Of a stretch of 37,463 nucleotides of DNA, positions 6,285-14,075 are shown one piece after another. The notes below the pieces were generated by a model. The model had not been told where the DNA came from. It did not search any database and saw only the letters and a program-made list of their open reading frames with translations. Each line of letters starts with the position of its first letter. The stretch's first letter is position 1. Origin of the DNA: Chloroflexota bacterium (lineage in GTDB: Bacteria; Chloroflexota; UBA11872; UBA12225). The stretch spans positions 1-37,463 of the forward strand of contig JACQGX010000277.1 of assembly GCA_016199265.1 (NCBI GenBank), given 5' to 3'. Made by a program: the position numbers and the translations under genes.

Positions 6285-8573
6285 ATGAGCCAGACCGAAT
6301 CAGCCCAGCGTCCAGCCCGGCCCGGACAGGAACCCTGGTACCGGCGCATCATGCGCTGGGGCCAGACCAACATCCGCGAGATCGACGCCGCCCCCGGGCA
6401 CTACGACGTCAGTTTCTGGATCGAGCACTGGAAGCGCACCCGCGTCCAGGGCATCATTGTGAATGCCGGCGGCATCGTCGCCTACTACCCCAGCGCGCCC
6501 GAGCTCCACCGGCGCTCGCCGTATCTCAGCAACCGCGACCTCTTCGGCGAGCTGACCAACGCCGCCCGCGAGAACGGCATCGCCATCGTCGCGCGCATGG
6601 ACAGCTCCCGCGCCAACGAGCGCTTCTACTTCGAGCACCCCGACTGGTTCACCGTCGACGTCGAGGGCAACCCCTACCGCGCCGGCGACTTCGACGGCCC
6701 ATTCTATACCGCCTGCATCAGCGGTCCCTATTACCGTAAATATCTCCCCCGCGTCCTCCAGGAGATCTGCGAGCGCTATAGGCCCGATGGATTCTCCGAT
6801 AACTCCTGGGCCGGCCTCGGGCGCCAGGCCATCTGCTACTGCCCCAACTGCCGCGCCTCGTTCGCCGAATACTCGGGCGGCCGTACCCTGCCGCGTGCCA
6901 AGAACTGGGACGACCCAATCTACCGGAAGTGGATCGAGTGGTCATACGCGCAGCGCATCACGCTGTGGGAGCTCAACAACGAAGTCACCCACCGCTACGG
7001 CGGTCCCGATTGTGAATGGAGCGGCATGAACAGCGGCAGCCTCGCCAACCAGTGTCGCTCGTTCCGCGACTGGCGGGCCATGACCGAGCGCGTCCGCATC
7101 ATCTTCCTCGACCACCAGGGCCGCTCGGGCAGCAACGCCATCTTCCAGAACGGCGAGCAGGGCAAGCTCATCCGCTCGCTCATGGGCGACGATGCCCCGA
7201 TGCCCGAATCGATCGCCTTCTATAACAACACCGGCAACTACCGCCTCTCCTCCAAGCCCGAGCCGGAGGTGCGCCTCTGGTTCGTCGAGGCCGTCGCCGG
7301 CGGCATTCGTCCCTGGTGGCACCACGTCGGCGCCGATCACGAGGACCGGCGCATGTTCCGCACCGCCGTGCCCCTCTTCCAGTGGCACGAGGCCAACGAG
7401 CGCTACCTGCGCGACCGGCGCCACCTCGCCTCGGTCGGCATCGTCTATGCGCAGCGCAACGTCGACTGGTTCGGCCGCGACGATCCGGAGCAGCGCTGCG
7501 ACTCGCCCGCCCGCGGCCTCGCCGCCGCCCTCGTGCGAGCCCGCATCCCCTACGCCATGGTCAACGCCGATCACCTCGAAGCCGAAGACCTCGCCGGCTA
7601 CCGCGCGCTGCTCCTGCCTAACGTCGGCGCCCTTTCCGATGCCCAGTGTGAGGCGCTCCGCGCCTACGTCGCTCGCGGCGGTGGCGTGCTCGCCACCGGC
7701 GAGACCTCCCTCTACGACGAATGGGGCGACCGGCGCCCCGACTTCGCCCTCGCCGACCTCTTCGGCGCCCACGCCGCCGGCGCCACGCTCGCCGCCAAGG
7801 GCCGCGAGCCGTCCTACTTCCGCTTCGTCGACGCTCCCGGCGAGCGCCCCCAGCCGCTCCAAGCCGGCCCCACCTCCGCCTTCACCGGCGGGTGGGACGA
7901 AACCGCCCACCTCCCCTTCGGCGGCGACCTCGTCCTCACCCACCCCGCCAACAACGGCGCCCGCGTCTCCCTCACCTACATTCCGCCCTTCGCGACGCAC
8001 CCACCCGAATTCGCCTACATGAAAATCGACCGCACCAGCCTCCCCTGCCTGTACCTGCGTGAAGGCTCTCCTCTCTCCCCTGGTGGGAGAGGGGTCGGGG
8101 GTGAGGGGGAGGCCGGCCGTGTCGCCTACCTCCCCGCCGACGTCGACCGCCTCTACTGGCGCCTCAACCAGCCCGATCACGCCGAGCTCCTCGCCTCCCT
8201 CGTCCGTTGGGTCGCCCAAGACGACCTGCCGGTGCGCGTGAGTGGGCACGGGACCATCGACGTCCACGCCTACGTCCAAGGCGGCCAACAGACCACCCGC
8301 GGCTCGGGCACGGTCGCACATGCTGATCGCGTCGTCGTCCACCTCGTCAATCTGACCCACGCCAACACCTGGAAAGCGCCCGTCGACGAACTGCATCCCG
8401 TCGGCGAGCAGCGCGTCTCGATCCCGCTGCCATCCGGCCGCCGTGTCACGAGCGCTCAGTTGCTCGTCGCCGGGCGTCCTGCCGATCATATACAGGGCAA
8501 CGGCGAGGCAACGGCAACGGTGCCAAGCGTCCTTGACCACGAAGTCGTCGTCTTGGAGCTCGGCCAAGCGTAG
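6285..8573 (+). CDS. Glycoside-hydrolase-like protein (GHL6/GH42-like) with in-frame repeat insert
   Basis: A 762-aa protein. Residues about 25-390 resemble the hypothetical glycosyl hydrolase 6 TIM-barrel family (WIEHWKRTRVQGIIVNAGG, DLFGELTNAARENGIAIVAR, RPDGFSDNSWAG, ICYCPNCRASF). Residues about 395-560 resemble the beta-galactosidase trimerisation domain (VGIVYAQRNVDWFG, YRALLLPNVGALSDAQCEAL, GGGVLATGETSLYDEWG). The C-terminal part is beta-rich. No signal peptide is seen, so it is likely cytoplasmic. The exact substrate is unknown. Residues about 594-611 (GSPLSPGGRGVGGEGEAG) are encoded by a family A dispersed repeat inserted without breaking the frame. The next gene, 33 nt downstream, is also carbohydrate-enzyme-like, so the two probably form an operon. 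Confidence 0.75.
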   Translation: MSQTESAQRPARPGQEPWYRRIMRWGQTNIREIDAAPGHYDVSFWIEHWKRTRVQGIIVNAGGIVAYYPSAPELHRRSPYLSNRDLFGELTNAARENGIAIVARMDSSRANERFYFEHPDWFTVDVEGNPYRAGDFDGPFYTACISGPYYRKYLPRVLQEICERYRPDGFSDNSWAGLGRQAICYCPNCRASFAEYSGGRTLPRAKNWDDPIYRKWIEWSYAQRITLWELNNEVTHRYGGPDCEWSGMNSGSLANQCRSFRDWRAMTERVRIIFLDHQGRSGSNAIFQNGEQGKLIRSLMGDDAPMPESIAFYNNTGNYRLSSKPEPEVRLWFVEAVAGGIRPWWHHVGADHEDRRMFRTAVPLFQWHEANERYLRDRRHLASVGIVYAQRNVDWFGRDDPEQRCDSPARGLAAALVRARIPYAMVNADHLEAEDLAGYRALLLPNVGALSDAQCEALRAYVARGGGVLATGETSLYDEWGDRRPDFALADLFGAHAAGATLAAKGREPSYFRFVDAPGERPQPLQAGPTSAFTGGWDETAHLPFGGDLVLTHPANNGARVSLTYIPPFATHPPEFAYMKIDRTSLPCLYLREGSPLSPGGRGVGGEGEAGRVAYLPADVDRLYWRLNQPDHAELLASLVRWVAQDDLPVRVSGHGTIDVHAYVQGGQQTTRGSGTVAHADRVVVHLVNLTHANTWKAPVDELHPVGEQRVSIPLPSGRRVTSAQLLVAGRPADHIQGNGEATATVPSVLDHEVVVLELGQA
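8066..8110. repeat. Family A repeat inside a coding region
   Basis: A copy of the pyrimidine arm (ctctctcccc) and purine arm (gggagagggg then tcgggggtgagggg) lies within the glycoside-hydrolase-like gene. It keeps the reading frame open and adds a Gly/Pro/Ser-rich loop of about 15-18 residues. Confidence 0.75.
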
Positions 8574-8606
8574 CCAGAGAAGCATCGAGAGGAGCGGGAG
8601 CGTGCG

Positions 8607-11339
8607 ATGGCCAGCGTAACCCTTGTCCAAGACCCCAACGACCAGACGGCAGCCGAACCACCGGTGCAGCAGGCAATCGCCCAATTGCGCGCTGCTCTTG
8701 CGGGCCGCGGCGTGACCGTGCAGGTCCGCGACCGTCTTGAAGGCACCGATCAGGACACCTTGGGGGCGCTGTCCGTTGTCGTCGCCGGGCCGGACGGCGT
8801 GAACGCGCGCACGCTGCTCGAGCGTGCCGGCGTCTCACCGCCCTCCGCGCCCGAGTGGCTGGCGCTCGTCCCCGGCAGTGCCGGCGGGCAGCGCGTCGTG
8901 CTTGCGGCCGGGCGCGATGTACGCGGCCTCGTCTACGCCGTGCTCGAGCTCGCCGACCGCGTCGAGCACGTGGAAGGCGGCACTGATCCACTCGGTGCCC
9001 TACGGTTCGATGTGCCCACTGTCGAGCAGCCGGCCAACGCCGTACGCAGCGTCATGCGCCTCTTCGCCAGCGACGTCGAAGACAAGGCGTGGTTCTACGA
9101 CCGCGAGTGTTGGACACGCTACCTCGCGATGCTCGTTGCCCAGCGCTTCAACCGGATCAACCTCGCGCTCGGGCTGAGCTATGACTTCCCCCGGCGCGTG
9201 CGCGACTCCTATCTCTACTTCGCCTATCCCTTCCTTGTCTCGGTACCCGGCTACGACGTGCGCGTCACCGGCCTGGCCGCCGGCGAGCGCGAGCGCAACC
9301 TCGACACGCTGCGCTCCATCGCCGGCGAGGCCAAGGCGCGCGGCCTCCACTTCCAGTTGGGTATCTGGACGCACGCCTACCAGCTCGTCGATAGTCCGGA
9401 GGTCAACCACACCATCGAGGGGCTGACTCCCGAAACCCACGCCGCCTACTGCCGCGACGCGCTGCGCACGCTGCTCGAGGCGTGCCCGTCGATCGATGGC
9501 CTCACTTTTCGCATCCACGGCGAGAGCGGCGTGCCGGAAGAGAGCTTCGCCTTCTGGAAGACCGTCTTTGACGGCGCCGTCCAGTCCGGCCGGCGCCTCG
9601 AGCTCGACCTCCACGCCAAGGGCATCGACGAGCGCATGATCGACACTGCCCTTTCGAGCGGCTTGCCCGTCAACGTCTCGCCCAAGTACTGGGCGGAGCA
9701 CATGGGGCCGCCCTATCATCAGGCGTGGATTCGCCCCAACGAGCAGTCGCGCCGGCCCGGCAACTGGGAACAGAACTTCATGGCGCTCAGCGCGGGCTCC
9801 CGCCGGTTCACCCGCTACGGGTACGCCGATCTCCTGCGCGAAGATCGCGAGTACGGCATCATCTTCCGCATCTGGCCGGGCACGCAGCGGCTGCTTCTCT
9901 GGGGCGATCCGGCGATGGCCGCCGGCTTCGGGCGCTCCTCGCACTTCTGCGGCGCGCTGGGCACCGAGCTCTTCGAGCCGCTCTCGTTCAAGGGCCGGCG
10001 CGGCTCCGGTCTCCCGGGGCCGCGCGGCGGCTACGCCGACGAGTCACTCCGTCCTGCCGGCGGCGATTGGGAGAAGTACCGCTACACCTACCGGCTCTTC
10101 GGCCGTCTGCTCTACAACCCGCAGGCCCAACCCGACACGTGGCGCCGCGCGCCCCGCTCCGAGTTCGGCGCCGCGTCCGGCGAAGCCGAAGCGGCGCTCA
10201 CCAACGCCAGCCGCATCCTGCCGCTCGTCACCGTCGCCCACCTTCCGTCGGCCGCCAACAACACCTACTGGCCCGAGATCTATACCAACATGCCCATCGT
10301 CGGTCTGGGGCCGGACGGCGCTCCCGAGCGCGAAGGCGACGAAGTGCGGCGTCACCCGTACGGCGACACGCCCAGCCCCAAACGCTTCGGCACCGTCAGC
10401 CCGCTCGATCCCGAGCTCTTCTGCGGCGTCGACGACTTCGCCGACGAGCTCCTCGCCGGTAAGTTCAGCGGCGCCTGTTCGCCGCTCGACGTCGTCGCCG
10501 CCCTCGAGCGCTTTGCCGGCGACGCCGAGCAGCACCTCGCTCAGGCGCGTGTCCAGGCCGCCGAGCCAAACGCTCCCGCCGTCCGCCGCCTCGTCGTCGA
10601 CGTCACTATCCAATGTGGCATCGGCCGCTTCTTCGCGCACAAGTTCCGCGCCGCCGTCGGCTACGCGCTCTTTCGGCGCACCGGCAACCCCACGCCGCTC
10701 CGTGAAGCGCTCGCCGCCTACCGCGCGGCCCGCGACGCCTGGGCGGCCGTGGCCGGCGCGGCCGGCGGCGTCTACGTCGACGACCTCACCTTCGGCCCCG
10801 AGCCGCACCTCCGCGGCCACTGGCGCGACCGCCTCCCCGCCGTCGACCAAGACATCGCCGACATGGCCGCGCTCCTGGAGCGCGCCGAGTCCGCCGGAAC
10901 TGCGGGACGGCCGGCGACCGACGGCCGACGACCGATCCCAGTCGACGCTTCTACGGCCGTCGGCCGTCGGTCGTCGGTCGTCGGCCAGCAAGCGTGCGCC
11001 CAGACCCCACTAACGTCATTCCGTCGTGGTGAGCCCGTACCTCTCCTGCTGGCCATTCAAGATGCCGGCGCCGAACACAGGCCAATCGAAGTGTGCCTCC
11101 ACTACCGACACGTCAACCAAGCCGAGCCGTTCGAGTTCATGACCATGGAAAGCGACGGTGCGTCCGGCGGCCTCGGCCGGCGCTTCCAGGCGACCATCCC
11201 CGCTGCGTACTCCGACTCACCCTATCCCCTCCAGTACTTCTTCACCCTGCACGCCTCGGACGGCCTCGCCTGGATGTACCCCGGCTTCGAACCAGACTTC
11301 TCCAACCAGCCATACTTCGTCGTGAGACAGAAGTTCTGA
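8607..11339 (+). CDS. Large GH67/GH20-like protein of unknown substrate
   Basis: A 910-aa protein. The N-terminal ~150 residues resemble the accessory domain preceding GH20/GH67 barrels (VVLAAGRDVRGLVYAVLELA). Residues about 155-480 look like a TIM barrel of the alpha-glucuronidase kind (AVRSVMRLFASDVEDKAWFY, RFNRINLALGLSYDFP, EAKARGLHFQLGIWTHAYQ, DGLTFRIHGESGVPEESF). Later parts are helical, and the end resembles a small beta domain (PIEVCLHYRHVNQAEPFEF). No signal peptide is visible. Residues about 765-795 are translated from a second kind of dispersed repeat and look foreign to the fold. Together with the upstream gene it suggests use of an acidic or complex glycan, but this is inference. 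Catalytic residues were not assigned. Confidence 0.65.
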   Translation: MASVTLVQDPNDQTAAEPPVQQAIAQLRAALAGRGVTVQVRDRLEGTDQDTLGALSVVVAGPDGVNARTLLERAGVSPPSAPEWLALVPGSAGGQRVVLAAGRDVRGLVYAVLELADRVEHVEGGTDPLGALRFDVPTVEQPANAVRSVMRLFASDVEDKAWFYDRECWTRYLAMLVAQRFNRINLALGLSYDFPRRVRDSYLYFAYPFLVSVPGYDVRVTGLAAGERERNLDTLRSIAGEAKARGLHFQLGIWTHAYQLVDSPEVNHTIEGLTPETHAAYCRDALRTLLEACPSIDGLTFRIHGESGVPEESFAFWKTVFDGAVQSGRRLELDLHAKGIDERMIDTALSSGLPVNVSPKYWAEHMGPPYHQAWIRPNEQSRRPGNWEQNFMALSAGSRRFTRYGYADLLREDREYGIIFRIWPGTQRLLLWGDPAMAAGFGRSSHFCGALGTELFEPLSFKGRRGSGLPGPRGGYADESLRPAGGDWEKYRYTYRLFGRLLYNPQAQPDTWRRAPRSEFGAASGEAEAALTNASRILPLVTVAHLPSAANNTYWPEIYTNMPIVGLGPDGAPEREGDEVRRHPYGDTPSPKRFGTVSPLDPELFCGVDDFADELLAGKFSGACSPLDVVAALERFAGDAEQHLAQARVQAAEPNAPAVRRLVVDVTIQCGIGRFFAHKFRAAVGYALFRRTGNPTPLREALAAYRAARDAWAAVAGAAGGVYVDDLTFGPEPHLRGHWRDRLPAVDQDIADMAALLERAESAGTAGRPATDGRRPIPVDASTAVGRRSSVVGQQACAQTPLTSFRRGEPVPLLLAIQDAGAEHRPIEVCLHYRHVNQAEPFEFMTMESDGASGGLGRRFQATIPAAYSDSPYPLQYFFTLHASDGLAWMYPGFEPDFSNQPYFVVRQKF
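10908..10986. repeat. Inverted repeat of cgacgaccg/cggtcgtcg units inside a gene
   Basis: The left arm is made of gaccgacggcc and gacgaccga units. The right arm is made of ggccgtcgg and tcgtcggtcgtcgg units. They form a large imperfect hairpin centred near 10950 within the 910-aa gene, in frame. A shorter relative (cgacgaccgacgaccgac) is found at about 13960-13978 in the intergenic repeat cluster upstream of hutF. Confidence 0.65.
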
Positions 11340-11367
11340 GCGGTAAGTCGGCCGACCGTTGACGATC

Positions 11368-11430
11368 TGTAGGGGCGTATGGCCATACGCCCGACCGCGG
11401 CCTGCGGGCGTATGGCCATACGCCCCTACA
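11368..11430. repeat. Perfect 26-nt inverted repeat (REP-like), convergent intergenic
   Basis: Two perfect 26-nt arms (11368-11393 and 11405-11430) surround an 11-nt loop. Each arm itself contains the palindrome gggcgtatggccatacgccc, so the element can fold as one long hairpin or two short ones. It lies between two convergent genes, so it could also end transcription from both sides. No T-tract is present. Confidence 0.85.
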
Positions 11431-11478
11431 CGGCATCCTACCTATCCGGGCTAATTGACCATATCCTGTCGTGGACGC

Positions 11479-12744
11479 CTACCGCGTCGCGTCCTGGGCA
11501 TCAAACCGGACGAGTGCCTCGCCGAGCGCTTGCACCCCCAGCGTCACGTCTTCCAAGTTCGTCCACTCTTCGGGGCAGTGGCTCCGGCCGCTCTGGCTCG
11601 GGACGAACAGCATCCCTATTGGCGCGATCTTGGCCAGGTGGGTGGCGTCGTGCCCGGCATAGCTGGGCAGCCGGCGCACCGGCTGTCCCAGTTCACGCAC
11701 AATCGCCTCCAGCAGCGCCTGAACCGGCTCCGGCACCGGTACCGGCTCCTCGTGTGAGACGGCGTCGATCCGCACCCCCACGTCACGCCGCGCGGCGATC
11801 GTCTTCACCTGCTCCTGAAAGATCTGCCCTTTCTGCGCCAGTCGCTCTGCGTCGACGTTCCGCATCTCGGCCCACAGCTCGACGAACCCCGGCACCACGT
11901 TCGCCGCGTTCGGCCTCACTGCCAACCGCCCCACGGTGCCTACGCCGCTGCCGTCGGGCCCGGCAGCCCACAGCGCTTCCAGCGCCAGCACGACGTCAGC
12001 CGCCGCCGCGAGCGCATCGCGCCGCAGTGACATCGGCGTCGTGCCGGCGTGATCGGGCCGTCCTTCGATCTCCAACCGGTAACGAGCGATCCCGGTGATG
12101 CCGCTCACGATGCCGAGCCGCAGCCCCTCGCGTTCGAGCACCGGCCCCTGCTCGATGTGCAGCTCCAGGTAGAGCGCCGCCGAGCCGGGCCTCCGGATGG
12201 CACCGGGGATCTTATCCGGCCGGCCGCCCATCAGCGCGATTGCCTCGGCCAGCGTCCGTCCCTCGGGATCGCGCCGGTCGAACGCCTCGGCGTCGAGCGA
12301 GCCCACCATCCCGCGACTGCCCACCGCCGAGATGCCAAAGTCGGTTGGCTCCTCCGCCAGAAAGTCGATCACCTCGAGCGGGTGCTCCAACTCCACTTGC
12401 GCTTCGGCAAGACAACGCGCCACCTCGATCCCGCCGAGCACCCCGGCTATTCCGTCGAACCGTCCTCCGCCCATCACCGTATCGGTGTGCGACCCAATAA
12501 TCAGCGGTGCCAGTGCCGGCCGCTTCCCCTCTCGCCGTCCGATCACATTCCCCGCCGCGTCGATCGCCACCGCGAGCCCTGCGTCCGCCATCCGCCCCGT
12601 GAGCCACTCGCGCGCAGCCCGATACTCCGGCGTAAACGGCCGCCGCGTCCATCCCGGCAACCCCTCCATTCGAAACCTGCTCAACCGCTCCCAATCTGTC
12701 CGGAGCCGCTCCGAGTTCGGCCTAATCGCCCCTGAGCGGCTCAT
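11479..12744 (-). CDS. M20-family Zn amidohydrolase (N-carbamoyl-amino-acid hydrolase / allantoate amidohydrolase type), hut-linked
   Basis: A 421-aa metal-dependent amidohydrolase of the hydantoinase/carbamoylase subfamily. Ligand motifs are complete: His in IIGSHTDTV, Asp in GGRFDGIAGVLGGIE, Glu-Glu in FLAEEPTDF, His in LELHIEQGP and His in SYAGHDATH. The dimerisation insert contains RYRLEIEGRPDHAGTTPM. It ends the hutH-hutU-hutI-hutF run on the same strand and overlaps the hutF 3' end by 23 nt. No hutG (N-formylglutamate deformylase) is present in the window. By context it may hydrolyse N-formyl-L-glutamate, the product of HutF, but N-carbamoyl amino acids or allantoate are equally compatible with the fold. 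Confidence 0.85.
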   Translation of the reverse strand: MSRSGAIRPNSERLRTDWERLSRFRMEGLPGWTRRPFTPEYRAAREWLTGRMADAGLAVAIDAAGNVIGRREGKRPALAPLIIGSHTDTVMGGGRFDGIAGVLGGIEVARCLAEAQVELEHPLEVIDFLAEEPTDFGISAVGSRGMVGSLDAEAFDRRDPEGRTLAEAIALMGGRPDKIPGAIRRPGSAALYLELHIEQGPVLEREGLRLGIVSGITGIARYRLEIEGRPDHAGTTPMSLRRDALAAAADVVLALEALWAAGPDGSGVGTVGRLAVRPNAANVVPGFVELWAEMRNVDAERLAQKGQIFQEQVKTIAARRDVGVRIDAVSHEEPVPVPEPVQALLEAIVRELGQPVRRLPSYAGHDATHLAKIAPIGMLFVPSQSGRSHCPEEWTNLEDVTLGVQALGEALVRFDAQDATR

Positions 12745-12789
12745 CTCTGCTTCTCCTTCCCCGCAACGGTACGCCCTCGGCCGTCGTCC

Positions 12790-12828
12790 CCCTCTCCACC
12801 GGAGTGGAGAGGGGGCGAGGGGGTGAGG
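12790..12828. repeat. Family A repeat in the 3' end of hutF
   Basis: Arms ccctctcca and tggagaggg around accggag, followed by gggcgagggggtgagg, the family A signature. It is read through by the final hutF frame. Confidence 0.7.
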
Positions 12829-13096
12829 TCAGCCCCCTCACCCGTTCCGCAATCGCCCGCTCTGATTGCCTCACCAACCGCCCATCGCGTACCACCGCCT
12901 CGCCGTGCACGTACACGTGCCTGATCGCCGTCGACTCCATCGCGTACACCACGTTGCGCAGCAGGTCGTGGGTCGGCTGCAGCGAAAGGTCGGCCAGATC
13001 GAGCGCCACCAGGTCGGCATAGACGCCTTCCTCTATGACCCCTACCGGTAAGCCCGTCGCCTGCGCGCCGTGCGCCGTCCCCATCGCGAACACCTG

Positions 13097-13130
13097 CTGC
13101 GCCTTGAGCGCATCGCCGCTCAAGGCGCAG
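13097..13130. repeat. Perfect 13-nt inverted repeat at the hutF frameshift
   Basis: Arms ctgcgccttgagc (13097-13109) and gctcaaggcgcag (13118-13130) flank an 8-nt loop. The hutF reading frame changes by one base within or beside the right arm, which suggests a hairpin-templated mutation. Confidence 0.8.
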
Positions 13131-13959
13131 CCCCTTTTGCAGCGTCGCCGCCAGGCGCATCTCACTATAGATGGAATGACGATTGTTCGCCGAGCCGCTG
13201 TCACGCCCCAGCGACACCGTCACGCCGGCCCGCAGGTACTTCGGAAGGGGCGCGATTCCATCGCCCAGGAACAGGTTCGATCCGGCGCAGTGGATCAGGC
13301 CACCGCCCGCGCGTCCCAACGCCGCAATCTCCTCATCGTCCAGCCACACCCCGTGGACGATACGGACGCGCTCGTCGAGCGCGCCCAGGCTCTCGAGCCA
13401 CGCCAGCGGTGCCGGCCCGTACCGCTGCCGCGTCGCCTCGCCCTCGTACCGCGCCTCGGCCACGTGGATGTGCCACGGGGTCCCCCACTCCGCCGCCAGC
13501 CGCGCACTTGCCTGCACCATTTCGCCTGAGGCCGCGTTCGGACTGTGCGGCGCAGCAGCATCTCGCCAAACGCGAACAGCGCACCGGTGTAGACGCCCTC
13601 GGCATCGAGCAGCGGCATGTACCGGTACAAGTACTCGCGCCACCCCGTAAACGGCTGGTCGTCGCCCAGCCCCCGCAGCAGCGACTGAAACGAGTGGCTG
13701 TGCGCATTCACCGTCCCCGGCACCAGCAGCATCCCCGGCAGCGCCTCGACCTCGGCATCTCCATGCGCCGCCCGCAACGCCTCCACCTCGCTGGCCGCCG
13801 CGACCCGTCCGCCCCGCGCCACCACTCCCCACCCCCACCGCACCTCACCACCAACGATTACCGCCTCGGGCAGAAACAGCCGCTTCATCGTCGACATCTA
13901 TCTGCGTTCATCTACGGCTTATTCCCAACCCAATCGGCCGCCGTCAGAGGTCTACCGGG

Positions 13960-14063
13960 CTCGACGACCGACGACCGACACAATCTGCGTTCATCGGCGT
14001 TCATCGGCGTTCATCGGCGGTTTCTTCCCGTATCTCTCATCCGTCCGCATCTCTCATCTGTGT
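13960..14063. repeat. Short-unit repeat cluster upstream of hutF
   Basis: The 178-nt gap between hutF and hutI (13898-14075) is mostly repeat. It contains cgacgaccgacgaccgac (13960-13977), three tandem copies of a 10-nt unit gcgttcatcg (about 13987-14016), then ccgcatctctcatctgtg-type units ending in gtggtttcat. A single related unit (tctgcgttcatctacgg) occurs at 13901-13917. No promoter was recognised here. Confidence 0.65.
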
Positions 14064-14075
14064 GCATCTGTGGTT

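Larger units (their letters stand above)
12722..13897 (-). pseudogene. hutF: Formimidoylglutamate deiminase (HutF-like), deleted and frameshifted
   Basis: HutF converts N-formimidoyl-L-glutamate to N-formyl-L-glutamate. Three consecutive segments in different frames make up one gene. 13897 to ~13556 encodes the N-terminus with metal motif VNAHSHSFQSLLRG and LFAFGEML. ~13556 to ~13120 resumes at PHSPNAASGEMVQASARLAA with HIHVAEARYEGE and RIVHGVWLDDEEI. ~13120 to 12722 encodes LSGDALKAQQVFAMGTAHGA, EGVYADLVALDL and the C-terminus. At the first join about 70 family residues are missing as well as the frame. The second is a one-base shift inside a perfect inverted repeat. The C-terminal TSPPRPLSTPVERG is translated from a family A repeat. 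ATG 13888 (MKRLFLPEAVI) is an alternative start. Inactive as written, unless the lesions are sequence errors. Confidence 0.8.

Noticed and set aside
6942-8684. 580-codon open frame on the minus strand opposite the glycoside-hydrolase-like gene
   Set aside because: Low-complexity Gly/Ala/Val/Glu composition, exact antisense of a gene with clear domain motifs; a GC-rich shadow frame.
11455-12826. Plus-strand frames opposite the M20 hut-linked gene
   Set aside because: Ser/Pro/Arg-rich antisense translations without motifs; the minus-strand protein has all metal ligands.
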